From assembly GCA_947167555.1 (NCBI GenBank), contig CAMVIO010000081.1, positions 1 through 8,195 of the forward strand: 8,195 nucleotides of DNA. Direction: 5' to 3'. Under the pieces are notes generated by a model, which had not been told where the DNA came from, searched no databases, and saw only the letters and a program-made list of their open reading frames with translations. This stretch comes from an uncultured Selenomonadales bacterium. Its GTDB lineage: Bacteria > Bacillota > Negativicutes > Selenomonadales > Selenomonadaceae. This document shows, piece after piece, positions 1 through 4,910 of this stretch (positions are counted from its first letter, which is position 1; each line of letters begins with the position of its first letter). The position numbers and the translations under genes were made by a program.

Positions 1-6
1 TTTTTG

Positions 7-35
7 TTGCTTATTTGATTGCGTTGAAATATAAT
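7..35 (+). promoter_or_regulatory. Putative sigma70-type promoter for the amino-acid ABC transporter genes
   Basis: A perfect TATAAT at 30-35 lies 17 bp downstream of TTGCTT at 7-12, which matches half of the -35 consensus, including its TTG. Transcription would start near 42. That argues against translation starting at the TTG at 46 and in favour of a start further downstream. The region is AT-rich compared with the genes around it. If real, the promoter lets permease and ATPase be transcribed independently of whatever lies upstream of the window. Confidence 0.5.
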
Positions 36-75
36 AGATTAAATTTTGTTTTATTCTCCAAAGTGGGTGAATCGA

Positions 76-741
76 TTGGAAATAAATTTTGACCTGATGG
101 TGCAGGCGATGCCGCTTCTTTTGACGGGGGCCGCAGTGACGGTGCAGATTACTGCGTTGTCCGTGCTGCTCGGCATTATCATAGGGCTTTTTGTCGGCAT
201 CGCGCGTATCTCAACGTACCGTGTTATTCATCTGATTGCGGCGGTGTATGTCGATTTTCTGCGGGGGACGCCGCTGCTGGTGCAGATATTCCTCGTATAT
301 TTCGCGCTTCCTGTCGTGACCGGGCAGCGGATCGATCCTTTTGTCGCTGCGATCGCGGCGTGCAGTATCAACAGCAGCGCCTATGTGGCCGAGATTTTCC
401 GCGCGGGCATCCAGTCCATCGACGCGGGGCAGATGGAGGCTGGGCGTTCGCTGGGCATGAGCTGGCTACAGACGATGCGTTATATTATCGTGCCGCAGGC
501 GGCGCGGCGCGTAATTCCGCCGCTGGGCAACGAGTTCATCGCGCTTTTGAAGGATTCGTCGCTGGTCTCGGTCATCGGCTTCGAGGAGCTGACCCGGCGC
601 GGTCAGCTGATTATCGCGCGTACATACGCTTCACTTGAAATCTGGCTTTGCGTCGCGATCATTTATCTGGCGATGACGGTCTCGATTTCGAGGCTTGTGG
701 CATGGCTCGAACGGAGGTACAAGATCGATGATCAGCATTAG
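76..741 (+). CDS. Polar amino-acid ABC transporter permease (GlnP/HisM family)
   Basis: This is an inner-membrane subunit of an importer for polar amino acids; the exact substrate cannot be read from the sequence. The protein is highly hydrophobic, with an N-terminal segment typical of the family (PLLLTGAAVTVQIT). It carries the cytoplasmic EAA coupling loop at about nucleotides 430-500 (EAGRSLGM, then IIVPQAARR), followed by PPLGNEFIALLKDSSLVSVI. The length of about 221 residues is normal. The start is uncertain. The frame is open from TTG at 46, with GTG at 67, TTG at 76 and ATG at 97 as alternatives. I prefer TTG 76 because a GGGTG lies six bases upstream, the resulting N-terminus (MEINFDLM) is family-like, and the promoter at 7-35 would leave almost no leader for TTG 46. 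The gene overlaps the ATPase gene by 14 bases, so the two are probably translationally coupled. The family's solute-binding protein is not visible and may lie upstream. Confidence 0.9.
   Translation: MEINFDLMVQAMPLLLTGAAVTVQITALSVLLGIIIGLFVGIARISTYRVIHLIAAVYVDFLRGTPLLVQIFLVYFALPVVTGQRIDPFVAAIAACSINSSAYVAEIFRAGIQSIDAGQMEAGRSLGMSWLQTMRYIIVPQAARRVIPPLGNEFIALLKDSSLVSVIGFEELTRRGQLIIARTYASLEIWLCVAIIYLAMTVSISRLVAWLERRYKIDDQH
713..718 (+). promoter_or_regulatory. Ribosome binding site fixing the ATPase start at 728
   Basis: GGAGGT sits nine bases before ATG 728, inside the end of the permease gene. The reading frame is also open from an ATG at 695, but that start lacks a comparable site and would add residues (MWHGSNGGTRS) not expected in this family. 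Confidence 0.75.
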
Positions 742-1444
742 GAATCTGAGAAAGTCCTTCGGCCGCGTCGAAGTGCTGAAGGGCGTCAATCTCGATATCG
801 CGGAAAAAGAGGTCGTCGTTATCATCGGCCCGTCGGGCAGCGGTAAGTCTACGCTGCTTCGCTGCATCAATTATCTCGAAGAACCGACGAGCGGCGAGAT
901 CGTCGTGGACGGCATGAAGCTGGGCGAAACGGACATCAACAAGGTTCGCGCCGAGGTCGGCATGGTGTTCCAGCGGTTCAATCTGTTCCCGCACATGACG
1001 GCGATGGACAATATCACGCTGGCGCCGATGAAGGTGCGCGGTATTTCGCGGGAAGAGGCGGAGACTGTCGCGATGCGCCTGCTCGCGAAGGTCGGGCTGG
1101 CCGACCGCGCGGCGGCGTATCCGGAGCAGCTTTCCGGCGGTCAGCAGCAGCGCGTGGCGATTGCCCGTGCGTTGGCCATGAAGCCGAAGGTGATGCTTTT
1201 CGACGAGCCGACTTCGGCCCTCGACCCGGAGATGGTCAAGGAAGTCTTGCAGGTCATGAAGGATTTGGCACAGGAAGGCATGACGATGGCGGTTGTGACC
1301 CACGAGATGGGGTTTGCCCGCGAGGTGGGCGACCGGATGCTGTTCGTGGACCAAGGCGTGATTTTGGAGCAAGGCACGCCGGAGGAGATTTTCAGCCGTC
1401 CAAAAGAAGTACGGACGCGGGAATTCCTGTCCAAGATTTTGTGA
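728..1444 (+). CDS. glnQ: Polar amino-acid ABC transporter ATP-binding protein (GlnQ type)
   Basis: This is the cytoplasmic ATPase that powers the adjacent permease. The 238-residue protein has every nucleotide-binding motif intact: Walker A GPSGSGKST at 34-42, Q-loop Gln82 in MVFQRFNLFPHMT, signature LSGGQQQR at 135-142, Walker B VMLFDEP at 155-161 with catalytic Glu160, D-loop SALD at 163-166, and the switch His192 in VTHEM. The FNLFPHMT sequence after the Q-loop and the PTSALDPE stretch are typical of the polar amino-acid uptake (GlnQ/HisP/ArtP) group. The gene overlaps the permease by 14 bases. The glnQ symbol denotes the family; the transported amino acid is not determined. It is followed by a hairpin region and then the separately promoted cold-shock gene, so the transcription unit probably ends here. 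Confidence 0.93.
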   Translation: MISIRNLRKSFGRVEVLKGVNLDIAEKEVVVIIGPSGSGKSTLLRCINYLEEPTSGEIVVDGMKLGETDINKVRAEVGMVFQRFNLFPHMTAMDNITLAPMKVRGISREEAETVAMRLLAKVGLADRAAAYPEQLSGGQQQRVAIARALAMKPKVMLFDEPTSALDPEMVKEVLQVMKDLAQEGMTMAVVTHEMGFAREVGDRMLFVDQGVILEQGTPEEIFSRPKEVRTREFLSKIL

Positions 1445-1450
1445 TTTTTC

Positions 1451-1478
1451 GTTTCCTTTATCGGCATGCAAGGGAAAC
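1451..1478 (+). terminator. Hairpin after the ABC transporter genes, possible weak terminator
   Basis: GTTTCCTTT at 1451-1459 can pair with AAGGGAAAC at 1470-1478, giving nine pairs with one G-U wobble and a ten-base loop. It begins seven bases after the ATPase stop. There is no immediate T-run; the nearest T-rich stretch (ATTATTTT) begins about ten bases later. It is therefore either a weak terminator or a 3'-end stabilising hairpin. Confidence 0.35.
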
Positions 1479-1510
1479 CAATGTGGGATTATTTTCCTAA
1501 CGAAAAGATT

Positions 1511-1527
1511 CTGTCAAAATGTGACAG
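1511..1527. promoter_or_regulatory. Perfect dyad upstream of the cold-shock promoter, candidate operator
   Basis: CTGTCA at 1511-1516 and TGACAG at 1522-1527 form a perfect inverted repeat around a five-base centre. A second short palindrome, GTTGCAAC at 1527-1534, abuts it. The dyad ends 22 bases before the -35 box of the cold-shock promoter, a usual place for an activator or upstream regulator. As RNA it could form a six-pair hairpin, but no adjacent T-run supports a terminator. I recognise no specific regulator consensus. Confidence 0.4.
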
Positions 1528-1549
1528 TTGCAACATTTTTCAGTTTTAT

Positions 1550-1578
1550 TTGACACGGCCATAGAACACGCCTATAAT
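1550..1578 (+). promoter_or_regulatory. Consensus sigma70/sigmaA promoter of the cold-shock gene
   Basis: TTGACA at 1550-1555 and TATAAT at 1573-1578 are both perfect consensus hexamers with the optimal 17-base spacer. Transcription should begin around 1585, leaving a leader of roughly 54 bases before the ATG at 1639. This predicts very strong basal transcription. Confidence 0.92.
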
Positions 1579-1638
1579 ATGAACTAGTTTTAGGGAGAAC
1601 CTTCAGAGTTCATCACGTTTAGGAGGAGAGTTTCAGTT

Positions 1639-1836
1639 ATGGTCGGTAAAGTTAAATGGTTTAGTGCGGAAAAAGGTTACGGTTTCATCGAGCGCGAGGA
1701 TGGCGGCGACGTGTTCGTCCATTTCTCCGCGATTCAGGACGAGGGATTCAAGACGCTGCTGGAAGGGCAGGAAGTGGAATTCGAGATCGTCGAGGGCGCG
1801 CGCGGCCCGCAGGCGGCGAACGTCGTCAAAAAGTAA
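1639..1836 (+). CDS. Cold-shock domain protein (CspA family)
   Basis: This is a small single-domain nucleic-acid chaperone that binds single-stranded RNA and DNA and prevents unwanted secondary structure. The 65-residue product is one OB-fold cold-shock domain of normal length. RNP1 is KGYGFI at 12-17 and RNP2 is VFVHF at 25-29, with Trp7 and Phe8 completing the usual aromatic binding face. The C-terminus GPQAANVVKK is typical. AGGAGG at 1621-1626 lies 12 bases before the ATG, with GGAGAG just after it nearer the start, so the site is strong though slightly long-spaced. The gene is monocistronic, with its own consensus promoter upstream and a strong terminator downstream. A leader of about 54 bases is short compared with the long thermosensing leaders of E. 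coli cspA. Paralogues cannot be told apart from sequence alone, so no specific symbol is given. Confidence 0.96.
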   Translation: MVGKVKWFSAEKGYGFIEREDGGDVFVHFSAIQDEGFKTLLEGQEVEFEIVEGARGPQAANVVKK

Positions 1837-1863
1837 GGAACCGTAATTTCATACAGCAAAGGA

Positions 1864-1892
1864 CCCGGTCTTGTTCGCAAGGCCGGGTTTTT
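1864..1892 (+). terminator. Rho-independent terminator of the cold-shock gene
   Basis: CCCGGTCTTG at 1864-1873 pairs with CAAGGCCGGG at 1878-1887, giving ten pairs including one G-U wobble, closed by a TTCG tetraloop. Five Ts follow at 1888-1892. It lies 27 bases after the stop codon and separates the cold-shock gene from the signalling operon. Confidence 0.93.
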
Positions 1893-1993
1893 ATTGCGCA
1901 TAGGCTCCATAAAAAATTTTCACGGAAGAAGGAAAACAAAAGGAAACGGAGAAATATTTCATAGGGATTTTGCAAGAAACGGAGGAAGGTGCA

Positions 1994-2410
1994 ATGGCAA
2001 GGATTTTGATCGTGGACGACGACGATATGAACCTCAAGATGGCGGAATTCATTTTAAAAAAAGATATGAAGGATATTGAGGTGCTTCTCGCCGATTCGGG
2101 CATGAAGGCCATTGATATATTGCAGCGGGAAAAGGTCGACTTGGTGCTGTTGGATTTCCAGATGCCGATGATGAACGGGCTGAAGACTTTGGAGATCATC
2201 AGGAAGCGCGAGGACATGAAGGACGTTGCCGTGATCTTCCTGACGGCCTCATCGGATCGGGACACGGTGATGCAGGCGGGCATGATGGGCGTGCAGGACT
2301 ACATCAAAAAGCCGTTCATGCCGAAAGATTTGGTGGAGCGGGTGAACAAGGCGCTGCTCATCAAGACGCTGGACGACCCGGCGCTGGCAGATTTGCTGGG
2401 GAAAAAGTGA
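1994..2410 (+). CDS. Stand-alone response-regulator receiver protein (no output domain)
   Basis: This is a cytoplasmic phosphoacceptor protein of 138 residues made up almost entirely of one CheY-like receiver domain. Visible catalytic features are the acidic cluster DDDD at 8-11 after ILIV, phosphoacceptor Asp54 in LVLLDFQMPMMNG, Thr84 in FLTA, Tyr103, and Lys106 in the KKPF motif. No DNA-binding, cyclase or other effector domain follows; only about 20 residues remain after the domain. ATG 1994 is chosen because GGAGG at 1981-1985 lies eight bases upstream; the frame is open further up but without a better site. It is the first gene of a four-gene operon, 36 bases before the EIIC-like gene. 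The natural upstream partner is the HPt domain of the kinase at the end of the operon (inference). In the roughly 100 purine-rich bases between the upstream terminator and this gene I see no convincing promoter, only a perfect palindrome GAAATATTTC at 1951-1960. Confidence 0.92.
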   Translation: MARILIVDDDDMNLKMAEFILKKDMKDIEVLLADSGMKAIDILQREKVDLVLLDFQMPMMNGLKTLEIIRKREDMKDVAVIFLTASSDRDTVMQAGMMGVQDYIKKPFMPKDLVERVNKALLIKTLDDPALADLLGKK

Positions 2411-2432
2411 CGGAAAAACGCGGTGCGCGGAA

Positions 2433-2437
2433 GGGGG
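2433..2437 (+). promoter_or_regulatory. Ribosome binding site supporting the TTG start at 2447
   Basis: A GGGGG run within AAGGGGGC lies nine bases before TTG 2447. An in-frame TAG at 2441-2443 rules out any earlier start, and the next ATG (2519) would remove family-conserved N-terminal sequence, so TTG 2447 is the likely start. Confidence 0.65.
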
Positions 2438-2446
2438 CGATAGGGC

Positions 2447-3805
2447 TTGGAGCAGTTCTTTGACTGGGTGGAATGCTCTTTTATCCCGTGGGCCGGGCGG
2501 CTTTCCGGCAACAAGTACATGACTGCGATCCGCGAAACGTTCTATCGGCTGATCCCCTTCATGATCGTGCTGTACGGCTTCCGTATTATCCAATGGGCGG
2601 CTCTCGATCCCAAGGGGCCGGTCATGGGCGAGAACGGTATGGGATTGGGGGCGGCCATCACTGGCGGGCTGTACGGCGAGGAATACCGTGCGACGGCCTT
2701 TTACCGCCTTGCGCAGCTTTTCTCGGAGGCTATGGGCATCAGCTATATCTTGCTGCTGTTTTTCCTGACGATGACGCTGGCGATCCAGCTTACGAAAATA
2801 TGGGGCGGGGACAAGTCCCTGGCGGCTTTTTGCGCGCTGGGGGGCTTTTTTATGTTCATGCAAATGGAGGCGGAGGTAGGCCCCGGCGCTGCGGAAGTGT
2901 TCGGGCATCCGCCGCTCCGGGTGCCGTCGGCCTACTTGTTCGGGGCGCTGTCGGCACGTATCCTGTCGTGGCTCGATCGTTTTCCTGGGCTTCGGCTGCG
3001 TGTGCCGGAGTCTTTGCCCGAGCGGGTGGCGAAGCCGCTGGAGCGGTGCATTCCGGCGGCCCTGACGCTTGTCTCGTTCCTGCTGCTTTGCATCGTGGCT
3101 ACGCAGCTTTTCGTGTTTTTCCACGGCGAATTCGACAGCTTTGTCACTTCGGTGTTCCGCCCCGCTTCGCAGACGCTCCCGTTTGCGCTGCTGTACCAGC
3201 TTGCGACCTGGCTGCTTTGGTGGTGCGGCCTGTTCGGGGACGGCTTCATCGAGCTCGTCCATGACTTCGCTTATTGGCCCGCCCAGCTTGCGAACCAGGC
3301 GTCGGCGGCTGCCGCCGTATTTTTGCCGGGAGACAGCCTGGTGCGCGGTTTCGTCTTTACCAGTGAATTTTTCCGCACGGCGGACGTCCATGTGTTGGCA
3401 TTGGCGGCTTCCGTGCTGGTCTTTTCCGCCAACCGCCGTTTGCGGAACATCACATGGTTCATGCTGCCGTTCCTGGTATTCAATATTTCGGTGCCGTTTT
3501 ACTTCTGCCTGCCGGTGGTGCTGAATCCGGCGATCCTGTTGCCTTTCCTGATGGCCCCGCTGGCGAATACAGTGGTGGCTTGGGCCGCGATCTCATGGGG
3601 CGTCGTTCCGGTGTTCAAATTCGCCACGGCGGGCACCGTGCCGGTGATTTTGAGCGGCGTGCTCGGGACCGGCTCCCTGATGGGCGGCGTGCTGCATCTG
3701 GTGGTGTTCGTTCTCGACCTTTTCATTTACGCGCCTTTTGTCATTGTGTCGAATCGCATTGACAAGGCAAAGGAAGGAGGGACGAAGCATGGACAGATCG
3801 GATGA
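2447..3805 (+). CDS. Degenerate PTS EIIC-like membrane protein (lactose/cellobiose type), putative sensory component
   Basis: This is a polytopic inner-membrane protein of 452 residues, full length for the lactose/cellobiose EIIC family. Family resemblance is seen at the N-terminus (NKYMTAIRETFYRLIPFMIV at 22-41), around residues 346-361, and near the C-terminus (SGVLGTGSLMGGVLHLVV). About ten hydrophobic segments are visible, for example near 31-50, 98-117 and 203-225. The two polar residues that characterise the sugar site are replaced. The usual GIHG motif reads GLFG at 261-264, so Phe263 stands for the His. The usual N-I-N-E-P motif reads NISVP at 346-350, so Val349 stands for the Glu. 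No EIIA, EIIB, HPr-related or sugar-enzyme gene accompanies it. It starts with TTG, lies 36 bases after the receiver gene, and overlaps the binding-protein gene by 17 bases. I infer a receptor or accessory role rather than phosphotransfer transport. A transporter with altered specificity remains possible. Confidence 0.75.
   Translation: MEQFFDWVECSFIPWAGRLSGNKYMTAIRETFYRLIPFMIVLYGFRIIQWAALDPKGPVMGENGMGLGAAITGGLYGEEYRATAFYRLAQLFSEAMGISYILLLFFLTMTLAIQLTKIWGGDKSLAAFCALGGFFMFMQMEAEVGPGAAEVFGHPPLRVPSAYLFGALSARILSWLDRFPGLRLRVPESLPERVAKPLERCIPAALTLVSFLLLCIVATQLFVFFHGEFDSFVTSVFRPASQTLPFALLYQLATWLLWWCGLFGDGFIELVHDFAYWPAQLANQASAAAAVFLPGDSLVRGFVFTSEFFRTADVHVLALAASVLVFSANRRLRNITWFMLPFLVFNISVPFYFCLPVVLNPAILLPFLMAPLANTVVAWAAISWGVVPVFKFATAGTVPVILSGVLGTGSLMGGVLHLVVFVLDLFIYAPFVIVSNRIDKAKEGGTKHGQIG
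3774..3780 (+). promoter_or_regulatory. Ribosome binding site of the BMP-like gene
   Basis: AAGGAGG lies eight bases before ATG 3789, inside the 3' end of the EIIC-like gene. It selects this start over an in-frame ATG at 3738. Confidence 0.8.
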
Positions 3806-4910
3806 GAAGCGGCTGGAAAAGCGCCAGCGCCGTTTCATCATGGGCGTCGCGCTCATGGTGCTGCTCTGCATCGTCGTCTCGGTGGTCGAGTTCCATACCG
3901 TGCCGAAACAGCCGCGCCCGAAGATCGGCTTGGTCATGCGCGGAGCGAAGGACGACGACGGCTGGAACAAGGTGCAGTACGAGGGGCTGAATGCCGCCGC
4001 GAAAGAATTGGGCATGGACGTCATCGTGAAGGAGAACGCGCTCCGTTCCATCGGCGAATACAGGAAGATTCTCAACAGCCTTGTTTCGCAAGGCGTCCAG
4101 CGAGTCGTCGTCACTTGGCATCGGTACCCGCCGGAGATGCGCGAGCTGTTCCGTCAGTACCCGAATATTGAATTCATTTTGCAGACGACTGAGTTTTCCG
4201 AGGACAATATGATGTCGTGTTCGACGCGGCTTTTCGAGGTGCAATATCTGGCGGGCCTGATTGCCGGCTTCCAGACAAAGACGGACATGGTCGGCTATGT
4301 GGCGCCGTTTCCCTGCGTGGAGGTCAATCGGGGACTGAACGCGTTCACCATCGGCGTGAAGCGTGCGAATCCGGCGGCGCATGTGAAGGTGGCGTGGTCC
4401 GGCGACTGGAACACGCCGGATCGGGAGCGCGCGGCGGTGGATGCCCTGACGATGGAAAACGTGGACGTGCTCTCCTATCAGCAGGACGGGCGCACGGTGG
4501 CGGATGCCGCCGAGAACCGGGGCATAGACTATATCGACGCCCATGAGCTGCATCCGGAGCACGAGCACTGCCTGACCGCCGTGCAGTCGGATTGGCGGAC
4601 GGTTTACTACAATCTTTTGAGCCGGCATGTCCGCACCGGACGCATGGCGAACGCGAACAATTATCTTTGGCAGGGCTTTCTCGAGCATATCGTGACGGTG
4701 GCGCCTTTAAGCGGGCGGGTGTCGCCCAGGGCGAGGGAGGCTGTCACACGCTCTGTCCGGGATCGCTCCAAGGGCGAGCGCCTGATTTACGGCGGGGAAA
4801 TCTACGACAACAACGGCGTGAAGCGGTGCGACGAGAAAGAAATCCTCAGCAACGAATACCTCAGGGTTCACATGAATTGGCTGGTAAGGGGGGTCGAGCA
4901 GGTTGAATAA
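3789..4910 (+). CDS. Membrane-anchored BMP/PnrA-family substrate-binding protein
   Basis: This is a periplasmic type-I binding-fold protein of the BMP (basic membrane protein, Med, PnrA/TmpC) family. Characterised members bind nucleosides, as T. pallidum PnrA does. The 373-residue product begins with a charged cytoplasmic tail (1-15) and a single hydrophobic segment (16-33). The segment's Cys27 has Leu at -1 and -2, so it is not a convincing lipobox and the protein is probably anchored by an uncleaved helix. The binding domain starts near residue 44 (KIGLVMRG). Family landmarks follow: DDDGWNKVQYEGL, the QYLAGLIAG stretch, VGYVAP, TAVQSDW, and a C-terminal IYDNNGVKR...MNWLVRGVE. The usual D-x-D-Q element reads DAHE at 250-253, so the ligand may differ from a simple nucleoside. 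No ABC permease or ATPase of the nucleoside type is nearby. It overlaps the EIIC-like gene by 17 bases and the kinase gene by 8. A co-receptor that presents ligand to the kinase sensor is my inference. Confidence 0.85.
   Translation: MDRSDEKRLEKRQRRFIMGVALMVLLCIVVSVVEFHTVPKQPRPKIGLVMRGAKDDDGWNKVQYEGLNAAAKELGMDVIVKENALRSIGEYRKILNSLVSQGVQRVVVTWHRYPPEMRELFRQYPNIEFILQTTEFSEDNMMSCSTRLFEVQYLAGLIAGFQTKTDMVGYVAPFPCVEVNRGLNAFTIGVKRANPAAHVKVAWSGDWNTPDRERAAVDALTMENVDVLSYQQDGRTVADAAENRGIDYIDAHELHPEHEHCLTAVQSDWRTVYYNLLSRHVRTGRMANANNYLWQGFLEHIVTVAPLSGRVSPRAREAVTRSVRDRSKGERLIYGGEIYDNNGVKRCDEKEILSNEYLRVHMNWLVRGVEQVE
4886..4893 (+). promoter_or_regulatory. Ribosome binding site supporting the TTG start of the kinase
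   Basis: AAGGGGGG lies nine bases before TTG 4903 and within the end of the BMP-like gene. It supports translationally coupled initiation of the kinase at a TTG codon that overlaps the upstream stop. Confidence 0.65.

Noticed and set aside
659..1471. Antisense reading frame of 270 codons opposite the ABC ATPase gene
   Set aside because: Rich in His, Arg and Leu, no motifs, and completely covered by a well-supported gene on the other strand.
1511..1527. Dyad as an intrinsic terminator of the ABC transporter genes
   Set aside because: The stem is only six pairs and the T-run begins about eight bases later; position relative to the promoter fits an operator better.
2249..3391. Antisense reading frame of 380 codons opposite the receiver and EIIC-like genes
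   Set aside because: Highly basic, low-complexity composition, no family resemblance and no good ribosome binding site; it mirrors coding sequence.
2447..3805. Ordinary sugar-transporting PTS permease
   Set aside because: Sugar-site His and Glu are replaced by Phe263 and Val349, no EIIA, EIIB or sugar enzyme is nearby, and the gene is embedded in a two-component operon. Not fully excluded, but the less likely reading.
3789..3890. BMP-like protein as a lipoprotein (Cys27)
   Set aside because: The residues before Cys27 are V-L-L; Leu at -1 does not fit a lipobox, and the hydrophobic segment continues past the Cys.
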